Positions 53,720 through 62,790 of a DNA stretch of 64,000 nt are shown here, piece after piece. Under the pieces are notes generated by a model. It saw nothing but the letters and a program-made list of their open reading frames with translations, was not told the origin of the DNA and did not search any database. Location: contig NZ_QZMN01000008.1 in NCBI RefSeq assembly GCF_003702705.1, positions 1 through 64,000 on the forward strand, in the 5' to 3' direction. This stretch comes from Ornithinimicrobium cerasi (GTDB lineage: Bacteria > Actinomycetota > Actinomycetes > Actinomycetales > Dermatophilaceae). The position numbers were made by a program, and so were the translations under genes. Position 1 is the stretch's first letter. Every line of letters begins with the position of its first letter.

Positions 53720-56376
53720 GGCCCCGTCGGGTGTGGCAGGACCGTGCGCCGGGCGAAGGCGGCCGCCTGCGCCAGGGTCATCTGCGAGCCCTCCGCCCAG
53801 GCCCGGGCGAACGCCTGGGGCGTGAGCTCCTCCCGGCAGCGGTCGGTCCACCGGTCGATGAACACCCGGTCGGGCCCGTCGCTGACGAGTCCCTCGCGAC
53901 GCCGCGCGGCGTCGGCGACCGCGGCGAGACGCACTCCCGCGGCCCACAGCCCCCGCGTGACCGCCACGCCCACGCACGTCTCGATGGTCTCGGCAGCCCC
54001 GTCGGGGTCGTCCTCCGCGAGGAAGGAGCGGAGGGCCTCGTCGAGCAGTGGGCCGGCCGTCCCCACGTCGCCGTCCAGGACGTACGTCAGGGCGAGGTTG
54101 AGCATCGAGCACGCCGCACCCCACACGTCGTCACGTCCGCGGTCCAGGACCAGGTTGTCGGCGAACAGCCTGCGCGCCTGGTCGGTGCGGCCCTGGTCCA
54201 CGAGCAGGATCCCCAGGTTGTTGTTGACGTTGATCAGCCCGCCCGGGCGGTCCAGCTCCCGCTGGAGCACCGCCGACTCGCGCAGCCGCTCCTCCGCCTC
54301 GCGGGGACGGCACACGCAGCGGAGCGCGGCGCCCAGGCTGTTCAGGCTGGACGCCTCCCGCTCCCGGTCCCCGGTGGCACGGAAGAGGTCCAGCGCCCGG
54401 TCCAGCACCTGCACCGCCCGGTCGGCCTGACCGGCGTGCTGGAGGAGCACGCCCAGCATGTGCAGGGCCCGTGCCTCGTCCTCGGCGGGCGGGTGGGGTG
54501 CGGAGGCCAGCGCCTCGTCCAGCAGCCTGATGCCCTCACGGGCCTGACCGTGCACGTACCAGTGCCGGGCCATCCTCCCCGCCAGGGCGACGGCCCGGTC
54601 CCCCGCGGAGCTGTCGCCGCGGGCCGCCTCGTCGAGGCAGAACTGCAGCGCCGAGCGCAGGTTGTCGCGCTCCTCGCCGAGCACGCGCTCCTCCTGCGTG
54701 AGACCGCCCTGGTCGGCGTGCCCGACCCTCGTGATGAGGTCGAGGAAGTAGTCCGCATGCCTGACCCGGACCGAGCGCAGCCGATGCGGGTCGGCGCCCG
54801 CGACCTCCAGGGCGTACTGGCGCAGCACGTCCAGCATCGTGAAGCGGACCTCGCCGTGCACCTCGCGTTGCCGGACGAGGCTGTGGTTGACCAGGGACTC
54901 CAGCAGCTGGGCGGGATCGCCGTCCGTCACCGGCGCCACCGCCTCGATCGCCTCGAGACCCGCACCGGCGACGAAGACCGACAGGTCGGAGAAGAAGCCA
55001 CGCTCGTCGGGGGACAGCAGCTCGAAGCTCCAGTCGATCGCCGCCCTCAGGGTCCGGTGCCGCGAGGGTGCGTCGGCGGCGCCACCGCTGAGCACCGACA
55101 GCCGGTCGTCGAGACGCCGCACCAGCGCCTGGGGGGTGAACAGCTTGGTCCGGGCGGCGGCGAGCTCGATGGCCAGGGGCAGACCGTCGAGCAGGCGGCA
55201 CACCTCGGCCACCGCGGCGGCGTTCTCCTGGGTCAGCTCGAACGCGGGTCGGGCCTGGGTCGCGCGTCGCACGAAGAGCGTCACGGCCTCGCTCTCCCTC
55301 ACCTCGGCGAGGGACGTCCCCGACGGCAGCGAGAGCGTGTCGACAGGGAACTCGTACTCACCGTGGACGCCGAGGCTCACCCGGCTGGTCACCAGCACCG
55401 TGAGCAGGGTGCTGGCCTCGAGCAGGTGCGACACGGTCACGGCCGCCGGGAGGACCCGTTCGAAGTTGTCGAGCAGCAGCAGCATCCGGCGGTGGGCCAG
55501 GTGGTGCTGAAGCCTGGTCCCCATCGCCGCGCCCGGCTCGGCGGGCAGCTCCAGCGCGGTCGCGATCGCCGCGGGCAGCTGCTCGGCCGCGCTCAGCGAC
55601 GTGAGGTCCACCAGGTAGCTGCCGTCGGGGAACAGCTCGGACGTCTCCAGCGCGACGGCCGCCGCCAGCCTGGTCTTGCCGACACCGCCCGTCCCGGTCA
55701 GCGTGACCAGCCGGACGGCCGGGTCCCCGAGCATCGCGTGCAGCTCGCGCCGCTCGCCGACCCTCCCGACGAGACCGCCGAGATGGTGCGGGACGTTCGT
55801 GGGGGTACCCAGGGACGCCAGCGGGGGGAAGGTGTCCGCAAGCCCGTCGATCCGGAGCTGGTAGAGGTGCTCGGGCCCGTCCAGGTCCTTGAGCCGGTGC
55901 TCGCCGAGGTCCTTGACCGGGGCCGCCCCCGAGAGCTCCACGGTGCGGGCCGAGAGGAGCACCTGACCGCCGTGCCCCGCGGCGGCGATCCGGGCGGCAC
56001 GGTGGACGTCGATGCCGACGTACTGGCCGTCGACGACCAGCGGCTCGCCGGTGTGCAGCCCCATCCGCACGCGGACGACCACCCCCTCGGGCCAGGCCTG
56101 GCGGTGCAGCGACTCCTGCGCCTCCCGCGCCGCGGTGACGGACTCCCGGGCCGAGGGGAAGACGACGAAGAACGAGTCGCCCTGGGTGTCGATCTCCACC
56201 CCGTGGTGCCGTTCGAACACCTCGCGCAGCAGGTGCTGGTGCGTCCCGAGCACGCCGGCGTAGTCGTCACCCAGCCGACGGAGCAGCAGCGTCGACCCCT
56301 CGATGTCGGTGAACAGGAAGGTCACGACACCTTCCGGGAGCCGACCGCCGGCCGGCGAGGAGGACGCTGTCCCCAT
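53707..56376 (-). CDS. cyclase-domain / NB-ARC-type ATPase / TPR regulator (second copy type)
   Basis: 889 residues from ATG 56376 (MGTASSSPAGGRLPEG). Class III cyclase domain at about 15-180: D24 in FLFTDIEGST, D67 in EIDTQGDSFFVVF, VRVRMGLHTGEPLVVDGQYVGIDVHRAARIAAAGHGGQ. The ATPase follows with Walker A TGTGGVGKTRLA near 240 and hhhhD in RMLLLLDNFERVL near 320. The segment GLPLAIELAAARTKLFTPQALVRRLDDRL is typical of the NB-ARC/AfsR-like group. The C-terminal 400 residues are TPR-like. No DNA-binding domain is visible. It is divergent from the GH13 gene. The target or ligand is unknown. Confidence 0.88.
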   Translation of the reverse strand: MGTASSSPAGGRLPEGVVTFLFTDIEGSTLLLRRLGDDYAGVLGTHQHLLREVFERHHGVEIDTQGDSFFVVFPSARESVTAAREAQESLHRQAWPEGVVVRVRMGLHTGEPLVVDGQYVGIDVHRAARIAAAGHGGQVLLSARTVELSGAAPVKDLGEHRLKDLDGPEHLYQLRIDGLADTFPPLASLGTPTNVPHHLGGLVGRVGERRELHAMLGDPAVRLVTLTGTGGVGKTRLAAAVALETSELFPDGSYLVDLTSLSAAEQLPAAIATALELPAEPGAAMGTRLQHHLAHRRMLLLLDNFERVLPAAVTVSHLLEASTLLTVLVTSRVSLGVHGEYEFPVDTLSLPSGTSLAEVRESEAVTLFVRRATQARPAFELTQENAAAVAEVCRLLDGLPLAIELAAARTKLFTPQALVRRLDDRLSVLSGGAADAPSRHRTLRAAIDWSFELLSPDERGFFSDLSVFVAGAGLEAIEAVAPVTDGDPAQLLESLVNHSLVRQREVHGEVRFTMLDVLRQYALEVAGADPHRLRSVRVRHADYFLDLITRVGHADQGGLTQEERVLGEERDNLRSALQFCLDEAARGDSSAGDRAVALAGRMARHWYVHGQAREGIRLLDEALASAPHPPAEDEARALHMLGVLLQHAGQADRAVQVLDRALDLFRATGDREREASSLNSLGAALRCVCRPREAEERLRESAVLQRELDRPGGLINVNNNLGILLVDQGRTDQARRLFADNLVLDRGRDDVWGAACSMLNLALTYVLDGDVGTAGPLLDEALRSFLAEDDPDGAAETIETCVGVAVTRGLWAAGVRLAAVADAARRREGLVSDGPDRVFIDRWTDRCREELTPQAFARAWAEGSQMTLAQAAAFARRTVLPHPTGPPPT

Positions 56377-56467
56377 CGCCCCACGATAGGCCACCACCAC
56401 CCCCGTGGGCAGCCGTCCGGCTGATCCTGCGGTTGTGAACGGAAGGCGCATCGGAAAGGGTGGGTCC

Positions 56468-58147
56468 ATGCGGATCACCGACACCAGCGACCTGTGGTGG
56501 AAGAGCGCGGTCATCTACTGCCTCGACGTCGAGACCTTCCTCGACGCCGACGGCGACGGGGTCGGCGACCTCGAGGGACTGGCCCAGCGCATCGACTACC
56601 TGGCCGACCTGGGCATCACCTGCCTGTGGCTCATGCCCTTCTACCCCAGCCCCGACCGGGACGACGGCTACGACGTCCAGGACTACCTGGGCGTCGACGA
56701 GCGGCTCGGTGACCTGGGCCGGATGGTCGAGCTGCTGCGCCTCGCGCACGACCGCGGGATGCGGGTCGTCGCCGACCTCGTGGTCAACCACACCAGCGAC
56801 CGGCACCCCTGGTTCCGCCGGTCGCGCGCGGAGCAGGACCCGGCCAAGAACCCCTACCGGGACTACTACGTGTGGCGGGCCGACGAGCCCGGCGACACCA
56901 CCGACCAGGTTGTCTTCCCCGACAAGGAGGACGCGATCTGGACCAAGGACGACAAGACCGGCGAGTGGTACCTCCACCACTTCTACAAGCACCAGCCCGA
57001 CCTCAACCTCGACCACCCCGAGGTGGTGGCCGAGCTGCTCCGGGCGGTCGGCTTCTGGTTGGAGCTCGGCTTCGACGGCTTCCGGGTGGACGGCGTGCCG
57101 TTCTTCGCCCAGGAGCCCGCCAAGGAGGGCGCGGAGGACGCGGTCGACCCGCACGCCTTCATGCGCACGCTGCGCGACTTCATCCAGCTGCGGCGCGGCG
57201 ACGCGATGACGCTCGGGGAGGTCAACCTGGCGCACCAGGACCAGCTGGCGTTCTTCGGCGGGGAGTCCGCCGACGAGTTCCACATGCAGTTCGACTTCAT
57301 CGGGATGCAGGCGACCTACCTGTCGATGGCCCGCCAGGACGCCGGGCCGCTCGTCACCGCCCTGCAGGAACGTCCGGTGCTGCACCGCACGAACCAGTGG
57401 GCGACGTTCCTGCGCAACCACGACGAGCTCACCCTGGACAAGCTCAGCGACGCCGAGCGCCAGGAGGTCTTCGACGCGTTCGGCCCCGAGAAGGAGATGC
57501 AGGTCTACGGGCGCGGCCTCAAGCGCCGGCTCCCGACGATGATGGGCGGTGACCCGAGACGGGTCCGGATGGCCTACTCGCTCCTGTTCTCCCTCCCCGG
57601 GACCCCCACGCTCTTCTACGGCGAGGAGATCGGGATGGGCGAGGACCTCGCGGCCGAGGGCCGGATGGCGGTCCGCACGCCCATGCAGTGGAGCGCGACG
57701 AAGAACGGCGGCTTCTCCTCGGCCGCCCCCTCCCGGCTCGTCCAGGCCGTCGTCGGCGACGGCTACGGGCCCGAGCACGTCAACGTCATGGACCAGCTCC
57801 ACGACCCGTCCTCGCTCCTGTCCTGGGTCCGTGAGCTGATCAAGATCCGGCACGCCTGCCCCGAGCTCGGCTGGGGCGACCTCACCGTCCTCGAGCACGA
57901 CGGCGGCCCGGCGGTGCTCGCGCACCGGCTCTCCCTGGAGCAGACGGCGGTGATCGCGCTGCACAACCTCGGCCCGGACCCGGTCACCGTGACCGTCTCC
58001 TGCGAGGGCTTCGGCGACGACCCGCGGGTCGTGGACCTGCGCACCCACGAGGTGGTCGACCCGGCGCCGGAGATCGTCTCCCCCCTCGAGGGGTATGGCG
58101 TGCGATGGCTCCGCGTCCGCCGCGCCGGCGACCTGGCGGTGCCGTGA
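56468..58147 (+). CDS. GH13 trehalose synthase-like alpha-amylase family protein
   Basis: 559 residues from ATG 56468. A (beta/alpha)8 barrel: AVIYCLDVETFLDADGDGVGDLEGLAQRIDYLADLGITCLWLMPFYPSP, DLVVNHTSDRHPWF, nucleophile D208 in GFDGFRVDGVPFF, acid/base E251 in MTLGEVN, and D319 in FLRNHDELTL. The NHDELTL ending and overall layout resemble TreS, which isomerises maltose and trehalose. The segment FRVDGVPFF and shorter C-terminus differ from classical TreS (FRVDAVPYL), so it may be a divergent branch. Its TGA overlaps the start of the LLM oxidoreductase gene (TGATG), a coupling recalled from other actinobacteria. Confidence 0.88.
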   Translation: MRITDTSDLWWKSAVIYCLDVETFLDADGDGVGDLEGLAQRIDYLADLGITCLWLMPFYPSPDRDDGYDVQDYLGVDERLGDLGRMVELLRLAHDRGMRVVADLVVNHTSDRHPWFRRSRAEQDPAKNPYRDYYVWRADEPGDTTDQVVFPDKEDAIWTKDDKTGEWYLHHFYKHQPDLNLDHPEVVAELLRAVGFWLELGFDGFRVDGVPFFAQEPAKEGAEDAVDPHAFMRTLRDFIQLRRGDAMTLGEVNLAHQDQLAFFGGESADEFHMQFDFIGMQATYLSMARQDAGPLVTALQERPVLHRTNQWATFLRNHDELTLDKLSDAERQEVFDAFGPEKEMQVYGRGLKRRLPTMMGGDPRRVRMAYSLLFSLPGTPTLFYGEEIGMGEDLAAEGRMAVRTPMQWSATKNGGFSSAAPSRLVQAVVGDGYGPEHVNVMDQLHDPSSLLSWVRELIKIRHACPELGWGDLTVLEHDGGPAVLAHRLSLEQTAVIALHNLGPDPVTVTVSCEGFGDDPRVVDLRTHEVVDPAPEIVSPLEGYGVRWLRVRRAGDLAVP

Positions 58148-59103
58148 TGCGCCTCGGCTTCCACGCCTCGCACGAGCAGATCTCGCCCCGGCAGCTGCTC
58201 CTCGACGTCCAGCACGCGGAGCGCGCCGGTTTCGACATGGCCATGTGCTCCGACCACCTCTCGCCCTGGACGACGAGCCAGGGGCACTCCGGCTACACCT
58301 GGTCCTGGCTCGGGGCGGCCCTGGCCACCACCGACCTCGACCTCGGCTGCGTGTCGGCCCCCGGCCAGCGCTACCACCCGGCGGTCCACGCCCAGAAGAT
58401 CGCCACCCTCGGCCAGATGTTCCCCGGCCGCTTCTGGGTGGCGCTCGGCAGCGGTGAGGACATGAACGAGCACGTCACCGGTGACCGCTGGCCGGTCAAG
58501 GAGGTCCGTACCCGCCGCCTGGAGGAGTGCGTCGACGTCATCCGGCGGCTCCTCGAGGGCGAGGAGGTCACCCACGACGGGCTCGTCACGCTCGACCGCG
58601 CCCGCGTCTGGGAGCGGGCCGACCCGGTGCCCCTGCTCGTCGGGCCCGCCGCGTCCGTCGAGTCGGCGGCCCGGGTGGCCCGCTGGGCGGACGGCCTGGT
58701 CACCCTCAACCAGCCGCACGACACCCTGCGCGAGCTGCTCGCGGCATACCGGGACGCCGGCGGGACCGGCCGCGCGGCGCTGCAGGTGCACCTGTCCTGG
58801 GCACCGACCGACGAGGAGGCCGAGGCGGTCGCGCACGACCAGTGGCGCGCCGGGGTGTTCGGCGAGCCGGTCAACTGGGACACCCCCGTCCCGGGGGCCT
58901 TCGACCTGATGGCCGAGCACGTCAGTGCCGAGGCGGTGCGCGAGGTGGTCCGCGTCTCCGCCGACCTCGGGCAGCACCGGGCGTGGATCCAGGAGTACGC
59001 CGACCTGGGCTTCGACGACATCTACCTGCACCACGTCGGTCAGGAGCAGGAGCGGTTCATCGACGCCTTCGGGGAGCAGGTGCTGCCGGCGCTGCGCGGC
59101 TGA
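58147..59103 (+). CDS. LLM-class flavin-dependent oxidoreductase
   Basis: 318 residues; ATG shares its A with the preceding TGA. Luciferase-like barrel: MRLGFHASHEQISPRQLLLDVQHAERAGFDMAMCSDHLSPW, VSAPGQRYHPAVHAQKIATLGQMFPGRFWVALGSGEDMNEHVTGDRWP, VPLLVGPAASVESAARVARWADGL. It resembles the FMN/F420-type family usually found beside a TreS-like gene (TIGR03885-like, by recollection). It is distantly related to fgd at 22490 but lacks the Fgd active-site pattern around the lysine and glucose-6-phosphate pocket. The substrate is unknown. The tight coupling suggests a shared pathway with the GH13 enzyme. Confidence 0.9.
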   Translation: MRLGFHASHEQISPRQLLLDVQHAERAGFDMAMCSDHLSPWTTSQGHSGYTWSWLGAALATTDLDLGCVSAPGQRYHPAVHAQKIATLGQMFPGRFWVALGSGEDMNEHVTGDRWPVKEVRTRRLEECVDVIRRLLEGEEVTHDGLVTLDRARVWERADPVPLLVGPAASVESAARVARWADGLVTLNQPHDTLRELLAAYRDAGGTGRAALQVHLSWAPTDEEAEAVAHDQWRAGVFGEPVNWDTPVPGAFDLMAEHVSAEAVREVVRVSADLGQHRAWIQEYADLGFDDIYLHHVGQEQERFIDAFGEQVLPALRG

Positions 59104-59119
59104 GGTGTGCCGTGCGCGC

Positions 59120-60847
59120 TCAGCCGCGCAGACGCAGCACGACCGACTCCCAGCCAGGCAGCACGCCGTCGGCGAGCACCGACCGCGCCGCCTCCTGCGA
59201 GGTCGGCACGAGGACCTCGGCGTCCTGCCAGCCCGCGAGCAGGTCGGCCGGCACCCGTACCGGTTCCCGGGTGAAGGACGCCAGGGTGAGCAGGCGCGTG
59301 CCCTCGTGCCCGCGTGCGAACGCCCACAGGTCAGGGTGGTCCATGGCCAGCGGGGTGACCGTGCCGTGCGACACGGCGCGCTCGTCGTGCCGCAGGGCGA
59401 TGAGCGCCCGGTAGTGCTCCAGGACCGACCCCTCGACGCCGACCTGCGACTCGGCGTTGACCTCCGCGTGTCCGGGCGCCACCGGGATCCACGGCTCCCC
59501 CGTCGTGAAACCGGCGTGCGGCGCACCGCTCCACTGCACCGGGGTGCGCGCGTTGTCGCGGCCCACCGCCCGCAGCCCGGGCAGCAGGTCCTCGAACGGC
59601 ACCCCGGCCGCCGTCTGCTCGCGGACGTAGTTGAGCGACTCGATGTCGCGGAAGTCGGCGGGCGAGGAGAAGGGGACGTTCGTCATACCCAGCTCCTCCC
59701 CCTGGTAGACGTAGGGCGTCCCGCGCAGCGTGTGCAGCACGGTGGCCAGAGTCCTGGCCGAGCGCTCCCGCCACGCGGGGTCGTCGTCGCCGAAGCGCGA
59801 CACGACGCGAGGCTGGTCGTGGTTGTTCCAGTACAGGGAGTTCCACCCGACCTCGGCCAGCTCGACCTGCCAGTGCATGAGGTTCTCCCTCAGCTGCGGC
59901 ATCCCCATGGGGACCCTGTCGAACTTCCCGCCCGGTCCCCCGCCGAGGTCCACGTGCTCGAACTGGAACACCATGTCCACCTCGTCCCGCGCCGGGTCGG
60001 TGAACAGGCGCGCCTCCTCGGCCGTCACCCCGGGCATCTCGCCGACGGTGAGGAAGGCCCGGGGGTGGTCGGCGAAGACCTCCCGGTGCATCTGCTGCAG
60101 GTGGTCGTGCACCCGCGGTCCGGTGGCGACGAGCGGGAACATCTGCCCCCACAGGTCGCCGGGCCGCAGCTCGCCGTCGGGCAACCCCTCCGGCTTGTCG
60201 ATGAGGTTGATGACGTCCATCCGGAAGCCGTCGACACCCCGGTCCAGCCACCAGCGCATCATCGTGAAGACCGCCTCGCGCACGGACGGGTTCTCCCAGT
60301 CGAGGTCCGGCTGCTTGCGGCTGAACAGGTGCAGGTAGTACTCCCCCGTCGCCGCGTCCCACTCCCAGGCCGAGCCCGAGAAGAACGAGCCCCAGTTGTT
60401 GGGTTCGGCCCCGGGCTCGCCGCCGACGTGCCCCTCCCGCGGGGGGCGCCAGACGTACCAGTCGCGGCGGTCGCTGGTGCGCGACGAACGCGAGTCGACG
60501 AACCACGCGTGCTCGTCGGAGGTGTGGTTGACGACGAGGTCCATGAGCACCCGGATCCCGTGCTCGTGCGCCCGGGCGATCAGCTCGTCCAGGTCCGCGA
60601 GCGTGCCGAAGAGCGGGTCCACGTCCTGGTAGTCGCTGATGTCGTAGCCGTTGTCGTCCTGCGGGGAGCGGTAGACCGGCCCCAGCCACAGGACGTCCAC
60701 GCCAAGGCGCTGCAGGTGGGCGAGCCGCGAGATCACGCCGCGCAGGTCTCCCACGCCGTCACCGTCGCTGTCGGAGAAGCTGCGGGGGTAGACGTGGTAG
60801 ACGACGGCGCGCTTCCACCAGTCCCGGGGCAGGTCGTCGGAGAGCAT
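59120..60847 (-). CDS. alpha-glucosidase / oligo-1,6-glucosidase (GH13)
   Basis: 575 residues from ATG 60847. WWKRAVVYHVYPRSFSDSDGDGVGDLRGVISRLAHLQRLGVDVLWLGPVYRSP, nucleophile D211 in GVDGFRMDVINLI, acid/base E270 in LTVGEMPGV, D344 in WNNHDQPRVVSRFGDD. The Val after the nucleophile (DVIN) is the mark of alpha-1,6-preferring members of the oligo-1,6-glucosidase subfamily, as opposed to Thr in alpha-1,4 enzymes. Probably cytoplasmic: no signal peptide. It converges with the LLM gene, ending 17 bases from its stop, and may serve the same glucan/trehalose pool. Confidence 0.94.
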   Translation of the reverse strand: MLSDDLPRDWWKRAVVYHVYPRSFSDSDGDGVGDLRGVISRLAHLQRLGVDVLWLGPVYRSPQDDNGYDISDYQDVDPLFGTLADLDELIARAHEHGIRVLMDLVVNHTSDEHAWFVDSRSSRTSDRRDWYVWRPPREGHVGGEPGAEPNNWGSFFSGSAWEWDAATGEYYLHLFSRKQPDLDWENPSVREAVFTMMRWWLDRGVDGFRMDVINLIDKPEGLPDGELRPGDLWGQMFPLVATGPRVHDHLQQMHREVFADHPRAFLTVGEMPGVTAEEARLFTDPARDEVDMVFQFEHVDLGGGPGGKFDRVPMGMPQLRENLMHWQVELAEVGWNSLYWNNHDQPRVVSRFGDDDPAWRERSARTLATVLHTLRGTPYVYQGEELGMTNVPFSSPADFRDIESLNYVREQTAAGVPFEDLLPGLRAVGRDNARTPVQWSGAPHAGFTTGEPWIPVAPGHAEVNAESQVGVEGSVLEHYRALIALRHDERAVSHGTVTPLAMDHPDLWAFARGHEGTRLLTLASFTREPVRVPADLLAGWQDAEVLVPTSQEAARSVLADGVLPGWESVVLRLRG

Positions 60848-60937
60848 GCCCAGCAGGGTATGCGGTGCGCGCCCGTCACCCGTAGGTGGCGGCCACCCGG
60901 CCACGGCACCGGGCCCGCCCGTTCCTAGGGTGGGGGC

Positions 60938-62167
60938 ATGTGGATCCGTGACGTGCGCCCCTGGGGCGGCGACCTGTCCGACGTGCGGCTCGAGGGAGAG
61001 GTGGTGGCCGAGGTCCGCCCGGCCGCCGGGGGGACCGGCAGCGCCTCCGCCGAGGTGGCGGAACGGCATACCGCCGACCTGCGGGGACGGGGCCGTCTGC
61101 TGCTCCCGGCGTTCGCGGACGTGCACGTCCACCTGGACTCGACCCGTCTGGGGCTGCCGTTCCGGCCGCACACCGGTGGCACGGGGGTCTGGGAGCTGAT
61201 GCTGAACGACCGGGCGCACTGGCGCACGGCCGAGGTCGGCATCGTCGAGCGGGTCGAGCGCACCCTCGGTCTGATGGTGGCCCGTGGCACCACCCGCGTG
61301 CGCTCCTTCGCCCAGGTGGACGTCGATGCCGGGCTGGAGCGCCTCGAGGCCGTGCTCGCGGCGCGCGAGGCCCACCGCGAGCGCGCGGAGGTGCAGGTCA
61401 TCGCCTTCCCGCAGGCCGGGCTGCTCCGCGAGGAGGGATCGGCACAGGTGCTCGAGGACGCCCTCCGCGCGGGCGCCGACGTCGTCGGCGGCATCGACCC
61501 GTGCAGCCTGGACCGCGACCCGGTCCGGCACCTCGACATCGTCTTCGGCCTCGCGGAGCGGTATGGCGTGCCCGTGGACGTGCACCTGCACGAGCCCGGC
61601 GAGCTGGGACGGTTCTCCGCCGACCTCGTCCTGGAGCGCACGGTCGCGCTGGGCATGCAGGGCAACGTGCTGATCTCGCACGGGTACGGGTTGTGGGACG
61701 GGACGGAGCGTCAGACCCGGGACCTCGTCGAGCGGCTCGCCGAGGCGGACGTCGCGACCGCCACCGTGGCCCCCGGCGGTCGGCAGACCCTCCCGCTGGA
61801 GCTGCTCGCCGGGCAGGGGGTGCGGGTGGGCCTCGGCGAGGACGGGCAGCGGGACTACTGGTCACCCTACGGCAACGCCGACATGCTCGACCGCACCTGG
61901 CAGCTGGCGTTCACGCACGGTTTCCGCCGCGACGAGCTCGTCGAGCACTGCCTGGCCGTGGCCACCCGGGGCGGCGCCACCATCATGGACCGGTCGCTCG
62001 GGCGGCTGGACGGCGTGGGCGACCGCCCGGGGGTGGCGGTCGGCGACCGTGCGGACCTGGTGCTGCTCGCCGGCGAGACACCCACGGCGGCGGTGATGGA
62101 CCGGTCTCCGGACCGCACGGTCCTGCACCGGGGGCGGGTCGTCGCCGAGGGTCTGGAGCTGGTCTAG
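60938..62167 (+). CDS. amidohydrolase, cytosine deaminase-like
   Basis: 409 residues from ATG 60938. Metal-dependent hydrolase: LLLPAFADVHVHLDSTRLG with ligands H63 and H65, VPVDVHLHEPGELG near 210, GNVLISHGYGLWDG, and VGLGEDGQRDYWSPYGNADMLDRTWQLAF carrying the catalytic Asp. This motif set is that of the cytosine deaminase / N-isopropylammelide amidohydrolase-like group. A short N-terminal beta segment and a C-terminal beta segment (DLVLLAGETPTAAVMDR...RTVLHRGRVVAEG) form the composite domain. The exact substrate cannot be told. Its stop overlaps the convergent gntK stop. Confidence 0.9.
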   Translation: MWIRDVRPWGGDLSDVRLEGEVVAEVRPAAGGTGSASAEVAERHTADLRGRGRLLLPAFADVHVHLDSTRLGLPFRPHTGGTGVWELMLNDRAHWRTAEVGIVERVERTLGLMVARGTTRVRSFAQVDVDAGLERLEAVLAAREAHRERAEVQVIAFPQAGLLREEGSAQVLEDALRAGADVVGGIDPCSLDRDPVRHLDIVFGLAERYGVPVDVHLHEPGELGRFSADLVLERTVALGMQGNVLISHGYGLWDGTERQTRDLVERLAEADVATATVAPGGRQTLPLELLAGQGVRVGLGEDGQRDYWSPYGNADMLDRTWQLAFTHGFRRDELVEHCLAVATRGGATIMDRSLGRLDGVGDRPGVAVGDRADLVLLAGETPTAAVMDRSPDRTVLHRGRVVAEGLELV

Positions 62168-62691
62168 AGGTCGAGCTGCGCGAGCACCATCCGCGCGATG
62201 CGCTCCGGCGGGTTGGCCACGTCCACGGTCATGCCGCGCTCGTCGGCGTCGAGGTCCTCCAGGGTGTCCAGCTGCGACTCCAGCAGCGAGGACGGCATGA
62301 AGTGCTCACGCGAGCCCATGCGCTCCAGGAGCAGGCCCTTGTCACCGACCAGGTGGACGAAGTAGGTGCCGGCCCCGCCCTCGCGGAGCAGCTCGCGGTA
62401 GGTGTGCTTGAGCGCCGAGCAGGTGAGCACCGTGCTCTCGCCGCGGGCGTCGCGCTCCGCCGTCCAGGCGGTGAGCGTGCGCAGCCACGGCCAGCGGTCC
62501 TCGTCCACGAGCGGCCGGCCGCTCGCCATCTTCTCCACGTTGGCCTGCGGGTGGTAGTCGTCGCCCTCGGCGAACTCCCAGCCCAGCCGGTCGTTGAGGG
62601 CCCGGGCGATGGTGCTCTTCCCGGTGCCCGACACCCCCATGACGATGAGGTGCAGCGGCACCCCGGCGACGGGGTCGACGACCGGGCTCAC
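62164..62691 (-). CDS. gntK: gluconokinase
   Basis: 175 residues from GTG 62691, behind GAGAGGAG seven bases upstream. P-loop GVSGTGKS (19-26), EGDDYHPQANVEKMASGRPLVDEDRWPWL, VLTCSALKHTYRELLR, and the C-terminal SREHFMPSSLLESQLDTLEDLDADERGMTVDV are diagnostic of GntK/IdnK. It phosphorylates gluconate to 6-phosphogluconate for the pentose-phosphate pathway. It lies 99 bases after the gluconate permease on the same strand, so the two form a gluconate uptake unit. No GntR regulator is in the window. Confidence 0.96.
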   Translation of the reverse strand: MSPVVDPVAGVPLHLIVMGVSGTGKSTIARALNDRLGWEFAEGDDYHPQANVEKMASGRPLVDEDRWPWLRTLTAWTAERDARGESTVLTCSALKHTYRELLREGGAGTYFVHLVGDKGLLLERMGSREHFMPSSLLESQLDTLEDLDADERGMTVDVANPPERIARMVLAQLDL

Positions 62692-62790
62692 GCGGTCTCC
62701 TCTCGAGCGGGACGGGCGGTTCCACCCCAGCCTAGGCAGCCCCGCCACACCGGGGACCCGGTTGCCAGGTGTTGCGGCCGGCCCGACGGG

